The notes under the pieces were generated by a model that did not search any database, was not told where the DNA came from, and worked only from the letters and a program-made list of their open reading frames with translations. The position numbers and the translations under genes were made by a program. A stretch of DNA of 64,000 nucleotides from NCBI GenBank assembly GCA_933207985.1, contig OW240912.1:233434628-233498627 (forward strand), given 5' to 3'. Positions within the stretch are counted from its first letter, which is position 1, and every line of letters begins with the position of its first letter. The stretch is from Pelobates cultripes (taxonomy: Eukaryota; Chordata; Amphibia; Anura; Pelobatidae). This document shows positions 11,813 through 23,445 of the stretch, piece by piece.

Positions 11813-11941
11813 CACACACCAGGCAAGCCATAACACTTGCTTTTACCACAGAAATTTCACTAACAGTGCTCTCACTACTGCAAGAGATTCTGGGTAGGCT
11901 TATGCAAATGAGCTAAACAAAGAACCACATTTTTGCCTCAT
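11639..11941. mobile_element. MITE-like element with ~60-bp inverted ends and a (TA)n core
   Basis: The left arm tgaggcaaaaatgtgattct continues through gcatatgcccacccagaatc; the right arm repeats it inverted (gattctgggtaggcttatgc ... ccacatttttgcctca). Between them lies a (TA)n tract of about 26 units (11757-11808). A target-site duplication is not clear. Confidence 0.85.
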
Positions 11942-12019
11942 AATTCCACTTTATACATACTATAGATTGGCAATCAGTAATCTGACGAGAGTTCTTCAAA
12001 TTACAAAGAAAAGGATAGG

Positions 12020-12135
12020 GGCACACAAAACCTCCGCAATAGCAGATTTATTAGAGCAGCTTAAACATTGTTTAATCTCATATAAGAGCCTTTATCAAGC
12101 CAATGAATCTGCTATTGCTGGAGGTCTTGTGTGCC
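12020..12135. repeat. Inverted repeat, ~32-bp arms
   Basis: The arm ggcacacaaaacctccgcaa is matched inverted at 12102-12135 with a 50-base loop that itself contains ttaaacattgtttaa. It is probably a short MITE. Confidence 0.8.
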
Positions 12136-12484
12136 TGGTCCCTTTTCATTTATATTGTGGTGGGTATGTTGATGCATCAGAATGTGTGTCACCAATTCCG
12201 GAGTCTGCATATCAAGTGCCATTTCCAGTCTGTATATTGTAAAATATTCATGGAGCTACAAGTTCTTGATAGTCAGTTTCTAAGCCATTGTGAAACATGT
12301 AAAACAAGAGAGAATAACTGAAAGCATGGTTGGCCTGCCTGATCATTATTTGGAAATTACACAGCTGGCTGTTTACTTTCTAAAAAATCTACCCTCCAAG
12401 GCATGTCACTCTAAAATACTATATAACAGGAGTAATTATCTGTACATCTGTATTATATAGATAACACTTCTGTTGGCAATGATT

Positions 12485-13190
12485 AACATAGAAACATAGA
12501 CTTCCAGACTAACATACTTCCATTACCCTCTTAAGTCTAAGATAGCCTTATGCCTATCCCATGCATGATTAAACTCCTTCACTGTGTTAACCTCTACCAC
12601 TTCAGCTGGAAGGCTATTCTATTAATCCACTACCCTCTCAGTAAACTAATACTTCCTGATATATAATTTTTAAACCTTTGCCCCTCTAATTTAAGATATA
12701 TTTAAATGTTTCTATCATATCCCTCCATCTTATCTTTCCTCCAAGCTAGACATGTTAAGATTATTTAACCTTTTTTGGGTAGGTTTACCCTCAAATCCCT
12801 GAATTAGTTTAGTAGCCCTTCTCTGAACTCTCTCTAAAGTATCAATATCCTTCTGGAGATCCGGTCTCCAGTACTGTGTACAATACTCCAAGTGAGGTCT
12901 CACCAGTGTTCTGTAGAATGGCATGAGCACTTCCCTCTTTCTATTGCTAATACCTCTCCCTATACAAACAAGCATTCTGCTAGCATTTCCTGCTGCTCTA
13001 TTACATTGTCTGCGTACCTTTAAATCCTCTGAAATAATTACCCCTAAATCCCTTTCCTCAGATGTTGGTTACTACTGTATCAAACATTCTATACACCGAC
13101 CTTGGCTTTTTATGTCCAAGAAGTATTATCTTGCACTTATCTATATTAAATTGGATTGCTGGTTTATTTCATAATTATTTATCCTATTTT
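12485..13190 (-). mobile_element. CR1/L2-like LINE fragment (end of reverse transcriptase), antisense
   Basis: Read on the minus strand, the segment 12975-12730 contains LMPFYRTLVRPHLEYCTQYW and DTLERVQRRATKLI, the hallmark of the region just after the reverse transcriptase in CR1/L2-group LINEs. Upstream pieces (to about 13185) contain the preceding GVIIS-type block in broken frames. The downstream part to 12485 is 3-prime sequence including the motif taacatagaaacatagac common in amphibian copies. Confidence 0.88.
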
Positions 13191-16100
13191 TCTTCCCGTG
13201 ATAAGGGCTTTTACTGGATCTAGCCCAGAAATTTGGCAGATGTGAAAACTTGCCTTTTATATATATATATTTTTCTTACTTTTATGATTACAGACTGTTT
13301 GTTTTTAGCCAGTGTTCTTTGTGAAATAAGTTTTTTTTTTTTACTTGTTTGTGCTGTTTGAACTACAGTATGTCAGATTATCTTTGATAAAATGGTTTAA
13401 ATAACATTTGCACTGATCATTTTTCTATCTTTCATACTCATCTTAGCTATACAAACACTCAATAATATTTTCTTATGGTTGTGTGACTGGGAGATTTATT
13501 CTAAAAAAAACTATATTAAAATAGTTAAGATTTAAAGTGATAATGATGTTAATATATAATAATAATATATATAATATAATCAAAAAATTAAAACATATTA
13601 AAAATCACTTATATTTACCCTAAAAACACTATGCATACGTTACACTTGTATTTCATCTAATTTAACAACTTCTAACATATTTTATTCATTGCATGCAAAT
13701 TTTGTTAATTCCTTCAATACCTAAACCTTAGAGACCAATAGAACTGAAGAAATGGATAAAGTGGAATGATGGAACATATGTCTTAAAAGTTGTTGTCAAA
13801 GATGCATCTTTCTCTTTAAACCAGTCCTCATGTTCAAGCCTCTTTATCACTGCATGTAATGCTGCTCTTTGAGCACAATAAAGAAAAAGAAAATTGTGTA
13901 GATATTTCCAGAAAAGAAATATGTTGTAGTAGGAATTTAAAGTGCCATTAATTTACATAATCTCTTGCATTACAAGTCAGAAAATATGTTTATGCAATTA
14001 TATTATCGTGGTGTAAAATCTCCAGTAATTCTTAAATATATGAATGGCTTTTTGTACGCATGCTCCCATACTTCGGAAGCTTGATTCCCAAAAAGCCAGC
14101 ACGATCTGTAAAATGTATAATGTTACATACAGTATATAAAATTTCCTGTGAAACATTTCTGTATATCAAGCTAAAGCACACATGCCCTGAGACATACTTT
14201 CGGCCACTCTAATTCCCAATCTTACATTGATGGCAACAATGCCATCTGTCATTGATGTACATAACGTCTTTATTACAGTTTGTGTTCACCAGTATAATAC
14301 AGCCAACAAGAGGTTTGAGCTGGCCCATAATATAATTAAGTGCTGACATGCTTCAGAACACCCAATCTTCCACTAGTGACAACAATGCCTGGGAAGAGCT
14401 CTGCAGTCATCTACATATCTGCTATAAGTCTGGAAGCTCAGAACTGCAAAATATACTTCCTACTTGAGTGAGCATAGTAGCTACAAAAACTTTAAAACCT
14501 ATATTACTAAACTCAAATTTGGTGGGTGAAAAAGTGATTAAAACCTACAAAATGGAAGACTAATCAAAATTAGAAGGGTTATTATTTAAAAAAAAAAAAA
14601 TCTGACTGCAAAGTTAAAAGAAGGTGCACCAAATAGGAGCAATATAAGCTCACCAATGGACTTTACACAAGGGTAAAAAAAGATAGGACAGGTTGTCATA
14701 TATGTTTCCTAAAAATATTATGGTTTAATAGCTTATAAATAGAATACTACTAACTTGAAAGAGCAGTAAGTGAAATCATTACAAATGCAAGTTTTCATTT
14801 CAAAAATGTATTTTGCAACGTATTGTCAAAATCAGTGTCTTGAGAGAAGAGGAGCCTGTCTCCGTGATCTACAGCCCACTGCTAGCACTGTAATGTAAGC
14901 TAAATTGTCTGAGTCATGAGCAATGATAGAGTAATTCTAGAGAAAATTGGAAATCAATTTCTGTCATTGCTGTACATAACTCCTTTATCAGACTTTAAGT
15001 TCACCAATGTAATGTAGCCAAGGAGATGTTTGAGCTGGCAATCATACCAATTTTATCTAATAAAAGCAAATCATGTTTTAGTTTCAGACCTGGAAAAGGC
15101 TTTGTACAAGTACATTGTTTTCTGAATTAAGCTCATGCAATTTACAAACAATCTCAACTATAGCGAAAGGTGTCTGAAATTACATTCTGCTTACTCAGGG
15201 TCACAGTGTGTATACATCTGGCTCCTGGCATTGGTATTGCTCCATCTTGAATGTATTCATTTAACTGGACTTATCTCATCTGGATGCATAAAATATATGG
15301 GATAATCAGAAAAATATTTTATTATGTGTCAATCTCTTACTCAATAAAGTGTATAGAATTAGATAAATGACTCTAAGAATAGGTGTGCACCTGGGGTGTG
15401 CCTAGACACAACCTAATGTAAATGGAGCACTGGATCTTGGCGGGTCCCACAGCTGCAGCACACGATGGCAGTGAGATCAAAAATGGGTGAACCAGGAAAA
15501 GCTTTGACTCACTGGGCAACCAGGGATTGAACATTGACCCACTGGGTCACCACACAATAGGGAAATTTGGCCCCTGCCCAAGGTGAGCAAGAAAGATGTA
15601 CAAAAACATAATTGTTATGTTATTATTTTTTACATTTAGGGTCAAGGGGGCAGGCAAATCACATGAATCATGTTACAAACACCCAGACCCAGCCCAATAC
15701 ATTGTACTACATGGATCCAAGGATAAAATTAATTTTTTACAGTAGAAAAGTCATGCACTCCAACCTTATAATATGATGAATTCAACCTAGTGTTTGGCAA
15801 TAAAATAAACAGTAAATCCAAGAAAAGCCAGCACTCTAGGACTATAGGCAAATAGTCTTCTTTATCCCAACATAAATCTAACAGCTTTTAGTTAAAATTT
15901 AGAACTTTCATCAGTACATGTGGGCATGTCCACCTAAGAATTGCCATGAAGGCAGGAAAGGCTAGGGCCCACCCGAGGATTGGCATGTTAGTCTGGCATG
16001 AATGCACATCAACTGCCTGCCAAATCAAGCAGCCAGAGAGTGTTATTTGAGAACTCGCTGCAGGATTCTAGTGCCCTGAGCATTCAATATCTTATCATGC

Positions 16101-16229
16101 ACACATACTATGCTTCCTTGGGACAGTTCCCTGATGTCCCTAAAAGTGGAAGTCAGAATGGCAGAACTGGATCCTAAAATAAGGAGTGACCCATGGAAAC
16201 TGGGATGGTCGGGATACCTGCACAAAAAA
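13191..16229. other. Intron with one diverged dispersed repeat pair
   Basis: About 3 kb without a gene. Apart from AT-rich tracts (13540-13580), the only structure noticed is a diverged direct repeat: 14240-14335 and 14957-15052 share blocks such as catctgtcattgatgtacat/tttctgtcattgctgtacat and gaggtttgagctggc/gagatgtttgagctggc. Confidence 0.55.
14240..15052 (+). repeat. Two diverged direct copies of a ~100-bp repeat
   Basis: Copies lie at 14240-14335 and 14957-15052. Shared order: tgtcattg.tgtacataac, then tttat.a.a.tt..gttcacca, then taat.tagcca and ttgagctggc. The identity of the family is unknown. Confidence 0.6.
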
Positions 16230-16480
16230 AGCACCAATCACTCACAGTTACCTATACACAACAGCATACATCAGTGACAGCTACCTCCACACAGCCAAAA
16301 GCACTACTGACAGCTACCCACACTCAATAAAACACACCAGCCACAACTACCCACAAACATCACTCACAGATGCCCACATGGTAACACATATCAGCCAAGC
16401 TACCCACAAATAATCACAAACACCACTCACAGCTACTAACACATCTTTTGCTGTATCCACACAGCAACACACATCATTCA
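16230..16480. repeat. Degenerate minisatellite (CACTCACAGCTACC-like)
   Basis: Imperfect repeats of cacagctacccacac-type units with CA-rich spacers. Open frames through it are an artefact of the repeat. Confidence 0.7.
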
Positions 16481-18209
16481 TAGCTACAACACTTACGGCC
16501 ACCCTAAAACTAAACACAATTTCATCCCACACACACTGTCACGTCAAACACACGTGCAACTCTACGAGAAGCACTGAATTAGATGAGGAGACGTGAGTGG
16601 GCATGCTGACCTCTTTGGAGGAGGAGTGGAACTCTCGACACTGGAAACCAGGTAAGTAAACTTTACTAAACTTTAATTATTACTGCCAAAGGGGATGGAC
16701 GGTGGTCACAGAAATACAAGGATATTACTAGTCCAGAAAAAATATGTTATTTTCCGTATTATAGGTTCCCCATCAAAATTAGAAAATTATGTTTACCAAC
16801 CAATATATAGATATATTTTCTGACATAAATATCAGGCTTAACAATGGTGTCCATCAATCTCTCCTGAACTTCTATTTTAATCTTCAGAGTAAATTGCTGG
16901 ATAAAATCACATCAACATATAGATTTGTAAGTCATATTTCCAACTTTCTTGATAATGTTGGTCCAGCAGACAGTTTTTTGGGGGGAAATTTAGAAGTTGT
17001 ATTTTTATACATGCTAATATTTTATAACTAGAGTTTCTAATTCTAATTGTTCTAAATCATGTAACTACACAAGGGGGACTTTGTTCTCCTCTCAACAGAC
17101 GAGTATAAATATGTCAGTTCCTAAACTTGCCTTCTAGCAATTTAAAAAATTAATGAAAAAATGAAAATGCTCATTAAATTTAGAATCTTGGTGATTTGCC
17201 AAACAGTGCAATATGTAAACACGACAAAATTCCCTTAAAACATCTGCACCCATTGTTCAAAAAACAGACGTAGGCTTAGAAATAAGTAATTGACCTTTTG
17301 TAGAGTGGTAACAGTTTATCACACACATTTGTCTGTTGTCTTTTATTGTAATTAAGCACATTTTCAGTGCAAGCTTGCAAATTTATTAAATTAAATTAGA
17401 GCCATTAGCAACCAAATACATTAATGCGGAACTTTATTAAAATATATTTTGTGTTTACAAGCCTGTTCGTAATTAGGAAACGCTAAAAACGTAAATCATC
17501 ACTGTTGATTCTCATATAATAAATCCATAGTATTTTCCTGCTACAATTTACAGTACACAGCATACAAATGTTGGTGCCCTAAGCAAACTATGACATCTGA
17601 GTCCTGTTCATATAGAAAAATATGTATAATTGCAGATACACATATTTCCTTACAGAAGGTAATTAGGCTTATAGTTAACAATATATGCAGTTAATCAGCC
17701 TTATATGCAATGGCTTAATTAAAGTAAACAGATTAGCCTCTTATATTTCAACATCATTACAGCATCATATGTTACTTACAGCATGACTTTAACATTAACT
17801 CAACTAATGAGGCAGATCATGCATGTATATTTTTGACATGATGCAAAACACTGTGGTTTTCTATTATTATTATTTATATAGCGCCATCAGATTCCGTAGC
17901 ACTGTACAATGGGTATCATCCCAATGGCATAGAAATATTATTTTCTTAGTTTTATTTTTTCTTGTATTTTTTCACATGTTAAATATGATTTAATAATAAA
18001 GAACCCATTGATAATGGTCACAAGCCAAAAACTATAATGTTTCATCAGGTTGAAAATTGTAAAACAACAGCTCTTTGACAAAATACTAAGAAAGGTGAAA
18101 ATGTAGATAAAATGAAAAAGAAAAAACATTATCAATTATAAATAAAATTTTGCACCTATTTCATAAATATCACATGTGACAAGTTAAAATATAAAGAACT
18201 ACACTAAAA
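16481..18209. other. Intron, little recognisable content
   Basis: No exon and no clear element apart from a 70-base LINE tail at 17862-17935. Confidence 0.5.
17862..17935 (-). mobile_element. Very short L2-like LINE tail, antisense
   Basis: ttattattatttatatagcg and the following ccatcagattccgtagcactg match the 3-prime end of the LINE at 33363-35660, whose tail is (TAA)n on the minus strand. The copy is truncated to about 70 bases. Confidence 0.75.
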
Positions 18210-18214
18210 GATAT

Positions 18215-19640
18215 AAAACTCAGGCCGGCTGTCTCCACTCGCTGTAACTGAGGATGATACGCTCCTCTCCCTGGTATGCACACTGCTGCTGGGGAGTGAG
18301 AGCAGCCGTCTCCCCTCCCTGGAACAAACTCTGCTGTTGAGGAGTGAGACTGGACGTCTCCCCTCCCTTTAACTCACACTGCCGCTGGGGCGGGGGCAAC
18401 CCCCACTGTGCCACCCTGCTTGCTAGTTCTGCTTTGTGCTGCAGGTACTCGGACACTATATTCCTCATGTGGTGTATGTATTTCTCAGCAGGGTTGGGTC
18501 CAGCAGCTCCTTCAGCATCTTGTCAAACTCCCAGTCAGTAAAGCTGGACGACACGCTTGTCCAGCTCTGAAGAAAGTTAGTTCCTCTCCAGATGATGTGC
18601 AGGAGACCCAGGGGTCTTCTGGATGTTTCCCTTAAGCCTAGAAATCCATCCCAATTCTGCCACCAAGGATTGCTTCCTAGCTGGAACCAGGGAAACCCCA
18701 GCGCTTCTGCCCCAGTTGCTGTGGCTTGACTGGGGTCCTCCTGGAGCCTCTCCATCCTGGAACAGGATAGGGGACTAGCTCTATCCCCTCCCAGAGACTG
18801 GACGTTGAATCCCCCACAAGCTGGAATCAGATCCTCACAAGTGAATAATAGCCCTCCCCCCCCCCAGTAACAAGATGACACATAGTTCTGGGAGTACAAA
18901 TGATTTTAATGAGCCAAACTCAGTCTTATATGCACAGACCCCAGCAGGGGGTCTCCAAACAATACAATACAAGCCCCTCCCATGAATCTCTGTACCTCAG
19001 AGATAATTGAGTTAAAGACCCGTAAGTTAATTATCTCCCATGAATAGAGAGCCAAACATAAAAACATACAATAACTCCACATGTCCTACATCCCCAAACA
19101 GCCCTGATCTGAGCGCCCAAGTTGTCCAAATAGCGCTCAGATCCATGCAATTTAGGGGAAACATCACCAGGGCAAAGTCCTGACCGGCCGTACACATGGA
19201 CCAAAAAAGTTCCAGAGTGTTTTTGCCGGTAACCTTTTGAGGGCTCCTGCGGCACTCAGGGAGTGTTTGTTCCCCATAGTCTCTGGCACCTTCCTTCCAA
19301 AAAGCACTCTCCTGGTGGGTCGCAAAGTAGTTCGAAACCCCGGACCAAGTTGCCTGGGAACCGCAAGGTCGCCTAGTTGAAAAGAGCTCCATAACATTTG
19401 CAGTAAGTACCACTGAGAACCGTTCGTGGGTTTGGTCATGCGAACGGCCACCAGGGAGCTAGTCCTCAATTCCATTCATGAGAAGGAAAAGTGGCTAACT
19501 AGGGGCACCGAGGGAAAGCCACTAATGGACCTGGACCATAGTCGGTGCCACACTCCTCCAGGGGTTCGTTGCAAACGTCTGTAGAAAAGAGCGTTTGTCA
19601 CAACTATGAAAACGAAATATTCCTTGGATGAGCTCATGTT
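18215..19640 (-). mobile_element. Unclassified GC-rich retroelement-like block
   Basis: About 1.4 kb clearly richer in G+C than the surrounding intron. On the minus strand an open segment (18899-18465, 144 codons) is followed in a shifted frame by KYIHHMRNIVSEYLQHKAEL and a threefold repeat of about 16 residues with the core LTPQQQ (18260-18400). A second set of open frames lies at 19658-19027. I recognise no reverse transcriptase, integrase or zinc knuckle. The most likely identity is the gag-like and non-coding part of an LTR retrotransposon; a host-derived origin cannot be excluded. Confidence 0.45.
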
Positions 19641-19959
19641 GGATAAATATAAAGCCATATCTTAAATATTAAAATAAACCTTTAATATTTCTGAAACTGA
19701 CCAACAATTAACCCATCTAGATTTATCTTGTGTGGAAAGTATCTATAAAAATCCAAATCAAACATGTGACAACATTACGCTACTCCCTTTTGTCATCTAT
19801 TCCTAATCAAAAGATGGAATATGTGCAGAAACGGGAATAAGAATTGCAAATTTCAATAGACTTATCGGAATGGTACAAGATAGAAAATGTTTTAAAAGGT
19901 GTCACTCAATGTTCAAACCATCTTGAGAATCACTGAAACATACTGTATAAAATATATTT

Positions 19960-20672
19960 AGTGCCAACAAGGTTTGAAATTGTTTTTCAGACACACAAGA
20001 AATGTGTTGTAGGAAGGGTGGAAACATGACTCACATGTGGTGGGACTGTCCTAAGTTAAGGAATTTCTGAAAAGATGTTCTTGCATTAATTCCGATTGTA
20101 AATCCTTCATTGACTACATTATCTCCTAAGTTAGGCTTATTTAAGCTTCTTCATAGTGCATCTAATACACCAGACAAAACTGTAATCCTATATATTTTGA
20201 TTATGGCAACTTCTACTCTGCCAAGGTATTGGAATACCCCCATGATGCCATCTAGAGAAGAAATAATTGCCATGTTTCTAGAAACTAAAGCAAACAAATT
20301 AACAATCATCTATTATCTATGCTCACTTAGGCCAAACATGGGATACTTGGGTTCAAGCAACAAAGAGCTATACTAGACGGAAAAAAGAAATTACATTATG
20401 CGTTAAGATTTTTCTTTTAATTTTTATTGTTATGACTTTAGAAAAAAAATTGTGTCATTATGTATATATGTTAGCTGTTTCTAACAGCTATTTAATGATA
20501 TGTATGGTCATGGTTGTGCACAGTTTATATTTGTATTATTTTCCCCCATTCTTGTTCCCTTTCCCCCTTCCTCCCCTTTTATGTTTAATTGTGATTATGT
20601 TATTGAATATGATTTAAGTATATATTATATGAATTTAATATTTATAAGACTTTAAATAAAATCATTTTAAAA
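19960..20672 (+). mobile_element. L1/Tx1-type LINE, 3-prime end of ORF2
   Basis: Plus-strand remnants read CCRKGGNMTHMWWDCPKL, the Cys/His motif with the W.CP signature found at the C-terminus of L1-type ORF2, followed by a helix-rich tail to about 20376 (MPSREEIIAMFLETKANKLT). After it comes a pyrimidine-rich 3-prime region and a terminal AATAAA-like segment near 20655. The rest of ORF2 is missing, a typical 5-prime truncation. Confidence 0.82.
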
Positions 20673-20827
20673 GAATATAGCATTGGAGTAAGAAATAGGA
20701 AACTTAGAAAACTGTAACACAACATGACACAGTCCAGTTAAACTATGTAATCTCAATCAGGTTATTAATTACCTTTGAATAATTATTGTTAAGATCATAT
20801 ATTTTTCATAATATATTTTTTAAATAC

Positions 20828-20990
20828 CTAGAAATGTATCAGTGAGTTGCTGCAACTGCTGTTGATGTTCTTCAGCTTGTGTTTTGATCCATACATAGAG
20901 AGGTAATTTCCAATCAATGTCAGTACATGGCATAGCCAGGATACCCATGCAACATAAAACGGAAGGGTTTATATTGGCTAGTGTTTCAAG
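20828..20990 (-). CDS. Dynein heavy chain exon, end of AAA2
   Basis: The exon is 163 bases long, acceptor tttttttggcag and donor TTCTAG|gtattt. It encodes LETLANINPSVLCCMGILAM and later DWKLPLYVWI and a Gln-rich helix. The position is that of E..L..ASPATVSRCGMVY..P..L.W.P...SW in other dyneins. The framework is recognisable, but SPATVSRCGMV has become NPSVLCCMGIL, so the invariant Arg of SRCG is Cys. Intron to the next exon is 9.7 kb. Confidence 0.88.
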
Positions 20991-23445
20991 CTGCCAAAAA
21001 AAAAGAGGATCAGGTAAATCATACATGCCCTTGTATTTATTTTCTACTGTTTTGGTATGTGTGACCACAGTGCCACCTACTGTTGAAATGTAGGTTTAAA
21101 TAAACTTTCAAATTTTCTACTTTTCACATCGCTAGAATATAAATATGGTATTAATCCATGATAATGTCAATATTTTATATAAAAAAATAACATTTTAATA
21201 TTCTTATTACATTGGTTATTTGAAAAGTTTATTTGCTTAGGCGATATTTATGCTTTTTTTAAAAAGCAGTTGATAAACAATGTTTTAGATAGTGAATTAT
21301 ATCAATCATGCAATATTTTCGGCATTTAGTTGATATACGACTTGTAAAATCAATTGTTACAATGTACAAAATAACAGTGATAAAGTAATGAATAGGTTAT
21401 GAAGGATAACTAAATCTAATAGCCTCATGTATCCATTCTATAGAGCTCAATACCATAGAATCTAAATGAGAGTTCATGCACTTGATGTGTGTTTTAGGTC
21501 AGTATCTCAATGAAGGACTGACCAACTAGGTGCAATTCTAATTCATATCATGTCTTTACCAAGTCCAATGCAAACAAGTATGGTCTGTCATACCATACTT
21601 TTAAGATCACCAACTCACAGCATGATCCTATTAAGCAAATGTACTCAAACATTTTACTGATACTGTTAAAAGGTTATTCAATGCACCATGACCCCACCAG
21701 TGACTGGTCATGGTGATTCTTTGGTGCTAGGAAATGCTGCACACACAGAGAAAATTTGCTTTGTTGATGGAGGTGCAATGGGACCTCCGGCAATGTCATT
21801 AGAATTAAGTTCTAAACTGGTTAATGCTAATTATATGTAGTGGGTGTATAGTTAATAGTCAATTGAGCCCTCTCCTCAGCCTATCCTTTCTGACAGGAGA
21901 AGAATCGGTCTACTGGGAGAATTTGGTCTCGACGCTGGCTTAAGGGCAGTTTTTTTCCAAATTTTATTCAGGGAGGGGGACTTTGCTGGTAAGGGTTGCT
22001 CTATTCATTCAAAACAATAATTTATGAAAACATTGTCTTTGGTTGCAGTAGCCCCCTAAATGTGTACGAACAACTATCATAATATAAAATATTCTATACA
22101 TCTGCAAAACACTACACTTTTTTTCACGGAGAAGATCAAGTTTCCTTTGGGAATCAGTCAAACTTTGATGAAAATACAGCTGTTATGAAATAATTTCAGA
22201 AGGAAATATAACATTGCAATAGTGTTCGAACATAAACTGAAAAAGCAAAATTACAAGGGAGGTAGTCCATGTAGTTCGTGCTGATTTGATCCTTAACATT
22301 TTTCCAAAATCTAATGCAGTTGGTCAGGTATAATGTACATGGGAATACTTTCTATAAGATTAGAAGTAATAAATACATTTAAAAAAAAACATTTACTAGA
22401 TATGTTTTCTGTGAAAATTGCAGATTGTCACATAAAACAAATATGCAGTGCATGTCAGTGCCTTATAAATAAAATAAAAACGATTACTATGCATAGAAAG
22501 AATTCTAGCAATTACAGAGCAAAGTGACTTATCCTTATGTATCAAGCATAAAAGCTTTCTGGAAATCAGCTGGGTGTTTTACATACGTAAAGCTTTTATC
22601 ACAGTGGCTACACTGGTTTTAATGATACAGCATTACTTAAATTCAAAGAGAAATAACTATATCTGAATAATTACAAAAATTCTTAGGTTCTGAATGATAA
22701 GGCTTTTATAGCCAACTCTTGTTTCACAAACTAGAAGTCCTGAATTGAAAAATAATGCTCTTATAAAAATGTTCTATCTTCAGTATAACATGGAGGGCAA
22801 TATACTTTTGACGCCACACTTTCTTTAAATTTATGATATCAATGCATACTCCGAAGCAAATTGGATTTTACAGCAAACATTGGATTTAAATCTTACGGGT
22901 AAAATTCACAACAGAAAAAAAGTGAATAGTATTTTAATCACCATAAATATACAATCTGCAACATTGTGATAGACATGTTTTACATCACAGCAGATTTACT
23001 TTACATATGAGTTAAGCGAACACTTTGAAATTAGACAGACAGCTGAAATCTCGAAAAACTGAAAATGTGATTGAGAACTCGGGGCCTGAGAGATTTCAAA
23101 TTATGATAAATTTACACATCTATGACTAATTTTCAAAAGTCTTTTCTGTGTTTATAACTGTAATACGGTAGATGACATGTCCATTGCTTTATACTGAACA
23201 GAACAAGGTAATTGAGTGATGTGACATTAGTTTGAAACAGTGATGTAAAAAGGATTACATCTGCAGTACTTTTGAATGGTCAGTCCAACAGTTAGCTGGT
23301 AACAAACATAAGAGAACAACTAGTGGTTCAGATCTTCAAGGCTTTACTAGGGCACACTTAATTTTAAAAATACCAAGTTAAGAGTTGCTTTATTTTATGA
23401 TTTCATGTTTTCTCGTAAATATCTGAATACGTTTCCTGTTACACT
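20991..23445. other. Intron, no feature seen
   Basis: About 2.4 kb of AT-rich intron between the AAA2 exon at 20828-20990 and the Tc1 element. No splice-bounded open segment that fits the dynein phases was found. Confidence 0.5.

Noticed and set aside
11667..11916. IYIYIY-type open frames on both strands
   Set aside because: Artefact of the (TA)n core of a MITE.
16186..16532. Open frames rich in Thr/Ser/His or Val/Cys
   Set aside because: Produced by the CACTCACAGCTACC minisatellite on opposite strands.
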